Positions 27,094-37,816 of a stretch of 64,000 nt of DNA are shown one piece after another. The stretch is from Bacteroidota bacterium. Lineage in GTDB: Bacteria > Bacteroidota > Bacteroidia > B-17B0 > Aurantibacillaceae. The notes beneath the pieces were generated by a model. That model was not told where the DNA came from. It made no database searches and was given only the letters and a program-made list of their open reading frames with translations. A program made the position numbers and the translations under genes. How positions within the stretch are numbered: the stretch's first letter is position 1; each line of letters opens with the position of its first letter. The stretch is from NCBI GenBank assembly GCA_016702705.1, contig JADJDM010000012.1, forward strand, positions 1 through 64,000, in the 5' to 3' direction.

Positions 27094-27927
27094 TTATTTG
27101 CGGTACTTGTTTTCAACATATTTCGAAACGAAAATGCTGATTTCATACAAGCAATAAATTGGCACAAACACCAACATTTGAGAAGTAATATCGGGTGAAG
27201 GAGTAATTACAGCAGCTAAAATTAACAAAACAACCACTGCATGTTTTCTAAATTTACGCATAAATGCAGGGGAAAAAATGCCCATGCGTGTTAAAAAGTA
27301 AACAATGATAGGCATCTCAAACACCAAGCCAGTGGCTAAAACCAAAGTAGATACCAATGAAATATAATCATCAATGGTAGGTAAAGTTTGAATGAATTTT
27401 TCGGTTGTAATGTTGTAATTTCCTAGAAATTGCACCGACATCGGAACAATAATAAAATAAGCAAAAACAACTCCTAGTAAAAATAAAAGTGAAGAAATAA
27501 GGACGAAACCACGTACTGGCTTGGTTTCTGTGTTTTTTAATGCTGGGCGAATAAAACGCCAAATTTCATAAAGTATATAAGGGAATCCTAAAATTAAACC
27601 TCCCAAAAACGAAATCCATAAATGCGTTGTAAACTGGCCCGATAATGAATTACTAATTAAAGAAAAATTAATTTCCTTCACGCACAAACCCTCTACTCCA
27701 CCTAATTTATCAGATAAACGACATAATTGCTGATAGGTAATAAAATCAACACGTAATGGCCCAAATATAATTTCTCCAAACACAAAATCTGGGAAACAAA
27801 ATACCACAATAGCAAGCACCAGAACAACTACGGTGGACCTAACTATGTGCCAACGCAGTGCTTCTAAGTGATCCATAAAGCCCATTTCTGCTCCCGGATT
27901 TTTACCTTTTCCTCCAAATAATGCCAT
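27094..27927 (-). CDS. tatC: Sec-independent protein translocase TatC
   Basis: The 277-residue inner-membrane core of the twin-arginine translocase exports folded proteins. Features are the N-terminal MGFMDHLEALRWHIVRS, the periplasmic FLGGLILGFPYILYEIWRFI with the conserved Glu, GVVFAYFIIVPMSVQFL, VFEMPIIVYFL and AVITPSPDITSQMLVFVPIYCLYE. Six helices are present. A basic N-terminus (FGGKGKNPG) precedes the domain. No tatA gene is adjacent; in this phylum it is often elsewhere. Confidence 0.93.
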   Translation of the reverse strand: MALFGGKGKNPGAEMGFMDHLEALRWHIVRSTVVVLVLAIVVFCFPDFVFGEIIFGPLRVDFITYQQLCRLSDKLGGVEGLCVKEINFSLISNSLSGQFTTHLWISFLGGLILGFPYILYEIWRFIRPALKNTETKPVRGFVLISSLLFLLGVVFAYFIIVPMSVQFLGNYNITTEKFIQTLPTIDDYISLVSTLVLATGLVFEMPIIVYFLTRMGIFSPAFMRKFRKHAVVVLLILAAVITPSPDITSQMLVFVPIYCLYEISIFVSKYVENKYRK

Positions 27928-28043
27928 TGCGGATGCGAAAATACAAATGATTTACCATTTTAAGGTATTTTAATAGCTTCTATGGCAAAGAATTTGCTAA
28001 GAGTAGTTAATTTTATACCTTCAACACTTGATTATTGAATAGC

Positions 28044-29067
28044 ATGAAGACTAAATTTTTTACTTCTTACCCTATTATTATCCTTTGCGGGCTATGCTCA
28101 ACATGATAATAATACCAATGTGCAACATGGGCTAGTAAAATGGATGACTTTTAAAGAAGCTCAAGAAGCAAACAAAAAACAATCGCGACCCTTACTAATT
28201 GATGTTTACACAGATTGGTGCGGTTGGTGTAAACACATGGTAAAAACAACTTATTCGGATCCTGGATTAGCAAATTACATTAACACCTATTTTTATCCAG
28301 TACAGTTTGATGCTGAAACACATGACACCATCGAATACAATGGAATGAAATATTGGAATACAGGTACAGAAAAAAAATCGCCACACCAATTAGCAGTTAA
28401 AATGCTGAACGGACAATTATCCTACCCTTCAACCATTTTTGTAAATAATAATTTTCAATTTAATTTATTATCACAAGGTTATTTGGATGTGAAAAAAATT
28501 GAGCCACTACTGATTTTTACTGTCGAGAATGTTTTTAGAACAACGCAATACGAAACCTTTAGAGAAAACTTTGAACGTACCTTTTACGACACATCAAAAA
28601 TAAAAGACGATGTAAAATGGTATACAATTAATGAAGCACTAGCTCTGCAAAAAACGAAGCCAAAGAAAATAATTGTAGATACCTACGCAAGTTTTTGTAA
28701 TTCATGTAAAGTAATGAGCAAAACAGTTTACAATAATAAAGATGTTGCAAAATATTTAAATGATAATTTTTATCTCGTTGATTTAAATGTAGAGTTTAAA
28801 GAAGATGTAGAATTTAAAGGACAAGTTTTTAAAACGGGGCAAGTTCCAAATTATCCCTTTCATCCTATAACACTTGAAATGACTAGGAAAAACCTTACTA
28901 TTCCTTCTATGAGCGTTTTAAATGAAAACTTAGATATTGTGGATGTAATTCCTTTCTACCTTGATGAAGAAGTTTTATTACCAGTACTCCATTTTTATGG
29001 AGAGGATAAATATAAAACGATGAAGTGGGAAGATTTTTTGAAAGAATTTAAGGAAGGAAAAAAATAA
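28044..29067 (+). CDS. secreted protein with two thioredoxin-like domains (one frameshift)
   Basis: The natural start is the ATG at 28044. A run of six T (28056-28061), one too many, hides the signal peptide; removing one base gives MKTKFLLLTLLLSFAGYAQ and continues into the long frame. Domain 1 has the redox motif CGWC in DVYTDWCGWCKHMVKTTYSD. Domain 2 has CNSC in DTYASFCNSCKVMSKTVYNN. The two halves align along their length (KWMTFKEAQEANK and KWYTINEALALQK; IEYNGMKYW and VEFKGQVFK), so this is an internal duplication of a thioredoxin/DUF255-like unit. A periplasmic thiol-disulfide role is likely. Total about 341 residues. Confidence 0.82.
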
Positions 29068-29070
29068 AAC

Positions 29071-30088
29071 TTAATTCATTTCCTTTATCACCTTTACTGT
29101 TTCCGTTAGCATATCATCCGTGTAATCTAAATGCGTTACAAAACGAATAGTATGTTTTCCAAAAGGAACTACTTTAATGTTTTTATCTAACATCGTAGCT
29201 GCAAATTTTTCAGCTGTCATTTCAGGCTTAAAATTTACGATTACAATATTTGTTTCAACTGGCATTACATTATCTACAAATGACAATGGATTCAATGCAT
29301 TACCAATTTCTCTTGCTCTTGCGTGGTCTTGCTTCAATAACTTAATATTATTATCCAAAGCATAAATTCCTGCTGCTGCTAAAATACCCACTTGTCTCAT
29401 ACCACCCCCAAACACCTTACGTGCGCGACGAGCGTTTTTTATGAAATCTTTAGTTCCTAATAATAATGAGCCCGCTGGCGTTCCTAATCCTTTTGATAAA
29501 CAAACAGAAATACTATCAAATGCATTTCCCCAATCTTGAGTAGATTCATTTGTTTCAACTAAGGCATTAAAAATTCTTGCCCCGTCTAAATGCAAAGCCA
29601 ATTTTTTATCCTTACATAATTTTGTAATTGGCAATACATCATTTAATTTATAAATGCTTCCACCTGCTTTGTTAACCGTATTTTCAAGGCTCACTAAAGA
29701 AGTACGTGTTAGCCAATCAAAATCTCCATTTATATTTTGTTCTATTTGCCCCGCTGTAATTCTTCCTCTATCACCTTGCAATAATTTTGCTTGTACGCCT
29801 GAGTTCGAAGAAATTCCACCGCCTTCATAATTATAGATATGAGAATTAACATCGCATAGCACTTCATCTCCAGGGCGTGTATGAACTTTAATGGCTATTT
29901 GATTCGTCATAGTTCCGCTTGGGCAAAACAATGCAGCTTCCTTTGTTAAACATCGCAGCAACTTTTTGCTCCAACTTTATTACAGTTGGATCTTCATTAA
30001 AAACATCATCTCCCACTTCTGCATTTATCATGGCCTCAAGCATAGTTTTACTAGGCTTTGTAACGGTATCACTTAAATCTATAATCAT
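29071..30088 (-). CDS. ltaE: low-specificity threonine aldolase (one frameshift)
   Basis: This PLP enzyme splits threonine to glycine and acetaldehyde. The start at 30088 gives IDLSDTVTKPSKTMLEAM and VGDDVFNEDPTVIKLEQKVA. One extra base at about 29940 breaks the frame; without it the sequence reads AAMFNKEAALFCPSGTMTNQIAIK. Later come HIYNYEGGG, LALHLDGARIFNAL, the PLP lysine in SVCLSKGLGTPAGSLLLG and RRARKVFGGGMRQVG. About 338 residues, normal length. It is convergent with the double thioredoxin gene at a three-base gap. Confidence 0.9.
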
Positions 30089-30141
30089 ACAATTAATTAA
30101 TAATGTGTCCTCAAAAATAGCTTAAAACACTAAGAATTAAA

Positions 30142-30149
30142 TATATTTG
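30142..30149 (+). promoter_or_regulatory. -7 box TATATTTG for the amidohydrolase
   Basis: TATATTTG lies 14 bases before the ATG at 30164. It fits TAnnTTTG, but a matching -33 TTG is not evident. Confidence 0.45.
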
Positions 30150-30163
30150 TAAAAGAATTTTAC

Positions 30164-33100
30164 ATGAGAAAAATTGCCCTGTTTATAAGTTTATATTGCT
30201 TTTGCGATACTTTCATTTGCACAAACAACCTTTCAAAACAATGGTGCACCCAATAATCCTCACACGCTTTATGCCTTTACCAATTGTACTTTGCATGTTG
30301 ATTTTGAAACAGTAATTAATAACGCAACACTTGTTGTAAAAGACGGCTTAATTGTAGAAAGTGGTGAAAAAATCACTTTACCACAAGGCGCAGTTGTTAC
30401 CGACTTAAAAGGCAAACATATTTATCCTGCATTTATTGAAATGTACAGCGATTATGGAATGCCAGAAGTAAAACCGAGTCAACGTAACTGGGGAAGCGCA
30501 CAAATGGAATCGAACCAAAAAGGTGCGTATGGTTGGAACCAAGCAATTAAAGCAGATGTAGAAGCTTACAAACTTTATACTAATAATCCTAAACAAGCCG
30601 ATGAATTAAGAAAACTAGGATTTGCAACAGTACTTACTTCACAAAAAGATGGAATTGTTAGAGGTAGCGGGGCATTGGTTAATTTAAGTAACAAAAAAGA
30701 AAACGAAAATATAATTACAGATAAAGCTGCTGCATTTTATTCGTTTAGAAAAGGAAGTTCAACACAAGATTACCCAAGCTCTTTGATGGGCTCTATTGCT
30801 TTACTGCGCCAAACGTATTTAGATGCACAATGGTACAAGGAAACAAAAAATAAAACTGAATACAACATTTCATTGGATGCATTTAATAATTTGCAAACCC
30901 TTCCGCAAATTTTTGAAGCGAATGATAAATTAAATGCTTTGCGTGCTGATAAATTAGGCGATGAGTTTAAAGTAAAATACATCATTAAAGGTAAAGGCGA
31001 CGAATACCAACGCATTGATGAAATATTTAACACCTTTAATAAATTTATCATCCCACTTAATTTTCCTGAAGCATTTGATGTGGAAGATCCTTATGATGCT
31101 GAAATGGTTACCATGGGCGAATTAAAACATTGGGAAATGGCTCCAGTAAATGCTAAAATTTTAGCGGAGAATGGAATTCAGTTTGCATTTACAACGGCTG
31201 ACTTAAAAGACAAAAAGAATTTCTTAAAAAATTTACGTAAAGCCGTGCTATATGGTTTAACCGAAAAGAATGCCTTAAAAGCATTAACCGCTACACCTGC
31301 TCAACTACTAGGTGTTGCTGATAAAGTTGGAAGCATTAAAAAAGGAATGATTGCGAATTTCTTTATTACATCCGACAATTTATTTAATGAAGATGCAAGC
31401 ATTTACGAAACATGGGTAAGCGGTGAGCAATACATTTATGGCGACATGAATGCATTAGACTTAAAAGGAAATTATGAATTAAACTACGCAGACAAAAAAT
31501 TAAAAACAGAAATTAAAGGCGAAAAAGACAAACCAGAAATGTTTATTACCATTAAAGATTCTACTAAAGCAAAAACAACAATTGTACTTAAAAACAACAT
31601 TGCGACCTTTAGCTACAAACAAGATAGCTTAACACTTATTCGTTTCTCGGGCAATTATGATGAAGCTACTAAATTGGTTGCAGGGCAATGCCAGCTTGCA
31701 GATGGAACTTGGGCTAAATTTGAATTAAAATACATTTCGGCACTTGAAACAAAAAAGGAAGAGCCTAAAAAGAAAGCGGAAATAAAAATGGGTGAAGTTA
31801 TTTATCCATTTACAGCATACGGAAAACCAGAGACTCGCGAGAACATCATTAAAAAATACAAAAACAGATTAGGTGCTATTTTAATTAAAGACGCTACCAT
31901 TTGGACCAACGAAGCAGAGGGTAATTTAAAAGAATACGATGTATATGTTGTTGATGGGAAAATTGTACGCATTGCAGAAAACATTGATGCGCCTCAAGGA
32001 GCTTTTGCAAAAGTGATTGATGGAAAAGGAAAACATTTAACTGCTGGTATTATTGATGAACATTCGCATATTGCAATTAGCAGCGGTGTTAACGAAGGCG
32101 CAAAAGCATCGAGTGCAGAAGTTAGAATTGGTGATGTATTAAACTCAGAAGACATAAACATTTATCGCCAACTTGCAGGTGGTGTTACTACTGCTCAGTT
32201 ATTGCATGGCTCAGCAAATCCTATTGGTGGACAATCATCATTAATTAAACTACGTTGGGGAATGGCTCCTGAAGATTTGAAGTATGAAAAAGCAGATGGC
32301 TTTATAAAATTTGCCTTAGGTGAAAACGTAAAACAAAGTAATTGGGGAGATGCTATACCAACTCGTTTCCCGCAAACACGTATGGGTGTAGAGCAAGTGT
32401 ATTATGATTTTTTTACACGTGCGAAAGAATATAATGATGCTTGGAAATTATTTAATGATGGAAAAGCAAAAGATAAAATTGCCCCGCGTAAAGATTTAGA
32501 AATGGAAGCCATTAACGAAATCTTAAACAAAAAACGTTTTATTACTTGCCACTCGTATGTACAAAGCGAAATTAATATGCTAATGAAAGTGGCAGACAGC
32601 ATGGGCTTTAAAGTAAATACCTTTACACATATTTTAGAAGGATACAAAATTGCAGACAAAATGAAAGAGCACGGAGTTTCTGCTTCTACCTTTGCTGATT
32701 GGTGGGCTTACAAAATGGAAGTAATGGATGCGATACCATACAATGCTGCAGTACTTACTAAAATGGGAGTTAACACTTCTATTAACAGTGATGATGCCGA
32801 AATGGGACGACGTTTAAACCAAGAAGCTGCAAAGGCTGTAAAATATGGTAATTTAACGGAGGAAGAAGCTTGGAAATTATGTACACTTAACCCTGCTAAA
32901 ATGTTGCACATTGATGATAAAGTAGGAAGTGTAAAAACAGGAAAAGTTGCTGATTTAGTTTTGTGGAGCGATAACCCTTTAAGCATTTATGCAAAAGCAG
33001 AAAAAACAATTGTTGACGGAATTATTTATTACGACAATGCAGAAGACGCTAAGCTAAGAGAAGAAATTAAAAAAGAACGCACCCGTATCATTGCTAAAAT

Positions 33101-33191
33101 GATGGAAGAAAAGAAAAAAGGTGGAACAGTTGTTAAACCAAGTGGCAAGAAACCTAAGCTTTATCATTGCGAGACTTTGGAGGGAGAATAA
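30164..33191 (+). CDS. secreted double-domain amidohydrolase (one frameshift in signal peptide)
   Basis: The true start is the ATG at 30164. One T too many in the run at 30200-30203 breaks the signal peptide, which otherwise reads MRKIALFISLYCFAILSFAQ and joins the long frame (TTFQNNGAPNNPHTLYAFTN). The protein, about 1,008 residues, holds two tandem imidazolonepropionase-like amidohydrolase units. The second is complete: GKGKHLTAGIIDEHSHIAISSG with the HxH metal pair, ITCHSYV, NTFTHILEG, NSDDAEMGRR and KVADLVLWSDNPL. The first has the equivalent GKHIYPAFIEMYSDYG, where the HxH pair is lost, so it is probably structural only. The substrate is unknown. Confidence 0.87.
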
Positions 33192-33229
33192 TAATTTCAT
33201 AAGCTAATTCCTTAAAAACAAAATTTCTC

Positions 33230-34018
33230 ATGAAAATAAAATTATCTACCTTTTGTTATTTATGTCTTAAAGAAGATGGTAATACAAAAGAAGCATATGA
33301 TAATTTAATTAAAGAAATGGGTGGAAATGAAAAACATCTTACTGAATTAAATAATGAAAACCTATATGAATTTACGTGCCCTAGAGGTCATAAAACATAT
33401 AGTCAATTATCAGAAGAAAAATATGTAATTCTATTTGATTTAGGTTCATTAGCTTTATTAGATGGTTATTCTAAAGAGGCAGTTTCAACTTTCTCAAGCA
33501 CATTCGAAAGATTTATTGAGTTTTGTATAAAGGTAATTTGTATTAATAGATCAACTTCCAATGACTCATTCTTGAAGACATGGAAAGCAATGATACGGCA
33601 ATCTGAAAGGCAAATTGGGGCATTTTATATCTTACAACTTCTAGAATTTGGCGAAACAAAGTATATGATGGATGAAAACCGAATTGCTTTTAGAAATAAA
33701 GTTATTCACCAAGGCTATATCCCAAAATCATCAGAAGCTATAGAATATGGAGAATATATACTTTCGTTGATTGATCAAATTCTAATTGAATTCCAAATTA
33801 AAATGCCTGAAAGCCTAAATAAAGCTCATTTTCTCAAAATAATGGAAAATGGTAAAATTATTAAAGACAACGTTTCCCTTTCTACTTCATCTATGCCTAC
33901 AATAATTAAAAATCGAGAATTATGGAGGGATCAATCAGGGAAGATTAATTTTAGCAAAGCATTATTGTCCCTTCAAGAAAATAGCTTCTATAAAGACTTT
34001 TACAATAAAGGTATTTAA
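33230..34018 (+). CDS. zinc-ribbon plus HEPN-like protein
   Basis: The 262-residue soluble protein has no signal peptide. Residues 9-54 carry Cys9-x2-Cys12 and Cys50-x3-His54 (FCYLC and TCPRGH), a likely zinc ribbon. The middle is helical. Residues 152-163 read IAFRNKVIHQGY, matching the HEPN motif R-x4-H (Arg155, His160) that forms the RNase centre in many toxin and defence proteins. The C-terminus is mixed and lysine-rich. This is a motif-level call; non-catalytic HEPN proteins also exist. No antitoxin-like neighbour is visible: the upstream gene is a hydrolase and the downstream gene is convergent ispG. Confidence 0.6.
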   Translation: MKIKLSTFCYLCLKEDGNTKEAYDNLIKEMGGNEKHLTELNNENLYEFTCPRGHKTYSQLSEEKYVILFDLGSLALLDGYSKEAVSTFSSTFERFIEFCIKVICINRSTSNDSFLKTWKAMIRQSERQIGAFYILQLLEFGETKYMMDENRIAFRNKVIHQGYIPKSSEAIEYGEYILSLIDQILIEFQIKMPESLNKAHFLKIMENGKIIKDNVSLSTSSMPTIIKNRELWRDQSGKINFSKALLSLQENSFYKDFYNKGI

Positions 34019-34092
34019 TCAAAAAGTACAGCAACCAAAATCGACTTTATAAAGTCACTCTAAAGTGTACTTCAAATTTTTAATCACAATGA

Positions 34093-36021
34093 TTAATTAA
34101 GCTTCTCCACCCAATCCCCATGTTCCTTAATCAAAGAGATAAGTTCATCAACGGCTTCTTCGGCTGGTACATTTTTCTTTACTACTTCTTTGCCTTTGTA
34201 TAAGGAGATTTTGCCTACTCCTACACCAACGTATCCGTAATCAGCATCGGCCATTTCGCCTGGGCCGTTTACGATACAACCCATGATGCCAATTTTAATT
34301 CCTTTTAAATGATCGGTACGCACGCGTATTTTTGCGGTGGTTTCTTGTAAATCAAATAAGGTACGTCCGCAACTTGGGCAAGAGATGTACTCGGTTTTTG
34401 AAATACGTGTACGTGCCGCTTGCAATGTTCCAAACACAGTTGAGTTTAAGATAACAGGTGTAACACAATTTTTTTGTTTTACCCAAACGCCATCTCCCAT
34501 GCCATCAATTAACAATGCACCCACATCGGTAGCTGCATATAATTGAAATAATTGCTCGCTTAGCTCCGCATAATTGCGTTTAATAATTACAGGCAATTCA
34601 CATTTGTTTAATTGCAAATCAATAAACATACGGCGCAACTCAGCCATAGCATGGCTATTGAAGGTGTCTAAAATTAAAACAACATTTTTATGGCCTTTAA
34701 TTTTATTAATAAAGTCTTCTGTTAAAACAATATGATCAGCAACTACAAAATTTAATTCTGCACTTGTTTTTTCTGATTTAAAAAATTCTTCTCCACAAAA
34801 TAAAGGATACGAGCGCAGTTTATTTGATTGCTCTTTCCATACTTCTGAATTATAAATAATGCCTAGTGTACCAGGTATTTCAAAATCTACTTTATTGTTT
34901 CCTGCATAAATATAATCTACAGCCATGTCGCTTAGATTCCATTTATCTAATTGCACCGAGTAGTTGTATCCGTAAGCAAATAAATTAGCTGCAGTTATTG
35001 TTTCCTTGTCACTTAAATCTGCAATAACACGTGTAACATTATGATTACCTAAATTAATTACTTCGCGCGTTTGCATGCGTTGATGCGCAGTTGGGTCGTA
35101 AGGCAATTCGGTAACAGCTTTAATTTTAGCATGCCCCGTTCTTTTGCTATAACGTTCAACCAAATCACGCGCAACCGGAATTTCTAATTCAGGCTCTTCG
35201 GTTAAACTTACACGTACTGTATCTCCCAAACCATCTTCTAATAATGTTCCAATACCAACTGCAGATTTTATTCTTCCGTCTTCACCTTCACCTGCTTCGG
35301 TTACACCTAAGTGTAATGGGTAGTTCCAGCCTTTGTCCATCATTTTTGCAACCAACAAACGATAGGCTTCCACCATCACTTGCGTATTACTTGCTTTCAT
35401 CGAGAGAACAATGTTGTGATAATTTTCATCTTCACAAATACGTAAAAACTCAAAAGCCGATTCAACCATGCCCAGCGGCGTATCACCATAACGACTTAAA
35501 ATACGATCGCTTAAGGAACCGTGGTTAGTACCAATACGCATAGCAGTTCCGTACTCCTTACAAATTTTTACTAAAGGAATAAAACGTTTGCGAATTCTAT
35601 CTAACTCTTCTACGTAAGCAGAGTCGGTATAATCAATGTGTTCAAATTTCTTTTTATCGGCGTAGTTACCTGGGTTAATACGTACCTTCTCAATAATGCG
35701 TGCAGCATGCTCTGCAGCGTTGGGGGTAAAATGTATATCGGCAACAAGTGGTGTGTTATAACCACGAGCTTTTAATTCTTTCTTAATTACTTCTAAATTT
35801 TTTGCTTCATTTAAACTTGGAGCAGTAATACGCACCAACTCACAACCTGCATCAATCATACGAATACTTTGCTCAACCGTAGCAATGGTATTCATTGTAT
35901 CAGTAGTTGTCATTGATTGAATACGGATGGGATTATCACCACCAAAACCAACTTCACCCACCATTACCTCGCGCGTAACAAAACGACTGTACTCAGTTAA
36001 ACTATTGCAATACTTAATCAT
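34093..36021 (-). CDS. ispG: 4-hydroxy-3-methylbut-2-enyl diphosphate synthase (long form)
   Basis: IspG (GcpE) is the [4Fe-4S] enzyme converting MEcPP to HMBPP in the MEP pathway. I choose the ATG at 36021 (MIKYCNSLTEYSR), since the 45 codons upstream, reaching 36156, read into the divergent promoter region. The product is about 642 residues, the three-domain form of Bacteroidota, Chlamydiae and plants. TIM-barrel parts are IRIQSMTTTDTMNT and RINPGNYADKKKFEH; the Fe-S domain has SCPSCGRTLFDLQ and GIMGCIVNGPGEMADADYGYVG. It is intact and divergent from tspO. Confidence 0.94.
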   Translation of the reverse strand: MIKYCNSLTEYSRFVTREVMVGEVGFGGDNPIRIQSMTTTDTMNTIATVEQSIRMIDAGCELVRITAPSLNEAKNLEVIKKELKARGYNTPLVADIHFTPNAAEHAARIIEKVRINPGNYADKKKFEHIDYTDSAYVEELDRIRKRFIPLVKICKEYGTAMRIGTNHGSLSDRILSRYGDTPLGMVESAFEFLRICEDENYHNIVLSMKASNTQVMVEAYRLLVAKMMDKGWNYPLHLGVTEAGEGEDGRIKSAVGIGTLLEDGLGDTVRVSLTEEPELEIPVARDLVERYSKRTGHAKIKAVTELPYDPTAHQRMQTREVINLGNHNVTRVIADLSDKETITAANLFAYGYNYSVQLDKWNLSDMAVDYIYAGNNKVDFEIPGTLGIIYNSEVWKEQSNKLRSYPLFCGEEFFKSEKTSAELNFVVADHIVLTEDFINKIKGHKNVVLILDTFNSHAMAELRRMFIDLQLNKCELPVIIKRNYAELSEQLFQLYAATDVGALLIDGMGDGVWVKQKNCVTPVILNSTVFGTLQAARTRISKTEYISCPSCGRTLFDLQETTAKIRVRTDHLKGIKIGIMGCIVNGPGEMADADYGYVGVGVGKISLYKGKEVVKKNVPAEEAVDELISLIKEHGDWVEKLN

Positions 36022-36180
36022 AGAAATAAAATAAAGCCCTAATTTACGGATTTTGTGGGAATGCGAAACCCAATGAAATTGTGAAGATTTATGAAAATTC
36101 CTCAGTTTTGACAAAACATTTATAAGGAATGCAGCGCAAAGTGTAAACAACAACAATTTTCTTTGTTTTATTTTTACCGC

Positions 36181-36651
36181 ATGAAAAACAAAGCACTTAT
36201 TTTCATTTTAAGTTTATTGGCTTGTTATGCTGCGGCATTTATTGGATCCTTTGCAACCATTGATGCAATAACAGGATGGTACACCACCATTGTAAAACCA
36301 TCATTTAATCCACCCAACTGGATTTTTGGACCAGTGTGGACTTTGCTTTATACCTTAATGGGAATTTGTTTTTATTTGATAAATATCTCTGAGCATCCAA
36401 GTAAAGTTTTTGTAAGAAAACTATTTATTGTGCAACTTATCTTAAATGCATTTTGGAGCATTTTGTTTTTCAATTTTCATGCCTTAGAATTTGCAATTGT
36501 AGATATATTATTGTTGCTTTTTGTTCTTATACTCATTGCCATAAAAGGAAAAGAAATTAGTATTTGGTGCAGAATACTTTTTATCCCTTACATACTTTGG
36601 GTAAGCTTTGCAACTATTCTGAATATAAGTATTTGGTGGTTGAACTCTTAA
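36181..36651 (+). CDS. tspO: TspO/MBR family membrane protein
   Basis: The 156-residue protein has five membrane helices and the family signatures WYTTIVKPSFNPPNWIFGPVWTLLY and NAFWSILFF. It binds tetrapyrroles or related ligands and can modulate porphyrin handling. I take the ATG at 36181 (MKNKALIFILS); a longer frame opens at 36163. A TTTCTTTG element at 36158-36165 resembles the -7 box. Confidence 0.9.
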   Translation: MKNKALIFILSLLACYAAAFIGSFATIDAITGWYTTIVKPSFNPPNWIFGPVWTLLYTLMGICFYLINISEHPSKVFVRKLFIVQLILNAFWSILFFNFHALEFAIVDILLLLFVLILIAIKGKEISIWCRILFIPYILWVSFATILNISIWWLNS

Positions 36652-36710
36652 TTCCATTTTGCAGAACAAAACAACCCTTTTGCAGACAAACACCTCCCTA
36701 TTGCATAATA

Positions 36711-36744
36711 CTTTTTCTAATCATTTGCTAAGGCTCTACTTTTG
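36711..36744 (+). promoter_or_regulatory. promoter of the LytS/LytTR pair (TTG-N23-TACTTTTG)
   Basis: TTG at 36711-36713 and TACTTTTG at 36737-36744 fit the Bacteroidota consensus with a 23-base spacer. They lie 28 bases before the kinase ATG. Confidence 0.5.
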
Positions 36745-36772
36745 ATTTATATAATCACTAAATTTATAAATT

Positions 36773-37816
36773 ATGAAAAAGTTAGCTGTAGTATCATTAC
36801 ACATTGCTTATTGGGGAATGTATTTATTTGTTGTTTCATTAATGATAGCAATGATGAATATGGACAATCCTCCACATTTTACTTTAAGTCAATTTTTGCA
36901 GGTCATAGCTTTTTCACCTTTGAGTCAAGCTGCTATTATACCAGGCTTAATAGGATTTTATAGTTTTTACAATGTGCTATTCAGCAAATACCTTTCTCAG
37001 AAAAAGGTATTAAAATTTATTCTTGCGTCAATCATTGTTGGTATTATTGCTGCTACAGCAGCTGAAATAATTATGTACTTCACACCTGGAAACCAAGCAT
37101 CATGGAGTGTTGGCACCTGCATTGCAATGGGACTTTTCCTTGCCTTCGTTTCCTTTGTAAATGGGATGTTAGGTTCGGTAATGAAAGGATTTATCACTTG
37201 GTATGGCGATATTAAAGTAAAAGTTGAATTAAATAAAAAGAATCATGAAATGGAATTAGAGTTAATGAAAGCTCAAATAAATCCTCACTTTTTATTTAAT
37301 ACCATCAATAATATTGATGTGTTAATTCAAAAAGATGCAGTTAAAGCTTCTGAGTATTTGAACAAACTATCAGATATTATGCGCTTTATGTTGTATGAAG
37401 CTAAGTCAGAGAAAATTGAATTAACAAAGGAATTATCCTACATCGAAAAGTACATAGAGTTGCAAAGGATAAGAACTACCAATCCTAATTACATACAGTA
37501 TGAAGTAAAAGGCAATCCAGCAAATAGATTAATTGAGCCAATGCTTTTTATTCCCTTCATTGAAAATGCTTTTAAGCATGCAGAAAACAAGAAGGTGGAA
37601 AATGCAATTCAAGTAAAATTAAATATTGATAACAATACTATTCGTTTCGAATGTGAGAATGCTTACTCTAATTCATCAGATTTAAAACCTGAGCACAGCG
37701 GATTAGGAAACGAATTAATTAAAAGAAGATTAGAACTATTGTATCCTAAAAAACATACTTTTGATGTAAAGAATGAAAACGGGATTTATAAAATTACATT
37801 AGTGATTTCAATATGA
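36773..37816 (+). CDS. LytS-type sensor histidine kinase
   Basis: The 347-residue protein has four N-terminal membrane helices and no large sensor loop, so it may sense membrane state. The His_kinase domain follows with the phospho-acceptor His in QINPHFLFNTINNIDVL. The ATPase part has the N-box IPFIENAFKHAEN and the late motif SGLGNELIKRRLELLYP. It overlaps the response regulator by four bases (ATGA), so the pair is translationally coupled. Confidence 0.88.
   Translation: MKKLAVVSLHIAYWGMYLFVVSLMIAMMNMDNPPHFTLSQFLQVIAFSPLSQAAIIPGLIGFYSFYNVLFSKYLSQKKVLKFILASIIVGIIAATAAEIIMYFTPGNQASWSVGTCIAMGLFLAFVSFVNGMLGSVMKGFITWYGDIKVKVELNKKNHEMELELMKAQINPHFLFNTINNIDVLIQKDAVKASEYLNKLSDIMRFMLYEAKSEKIELTKELSYIEKYIELQRIRTTNPNYIQYEVKGNPANRLIEPMLFIPFIENAFKHAENKKVENAIQVKLNIDNNTIRFECENAYSNSSDLKPEHSGLGNELIKRRLELLYPKKHTFDVKNENGIYKITLVISI

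Noticed and set aside
27085..27099. Palindrome AAATAAGGCTTATTT at the tatC stop codon as a terminator or operator
   Set aside because: It overlaps coding sequence, has no T tract, and short AT-rich palindromes are expected by chance in this composition.
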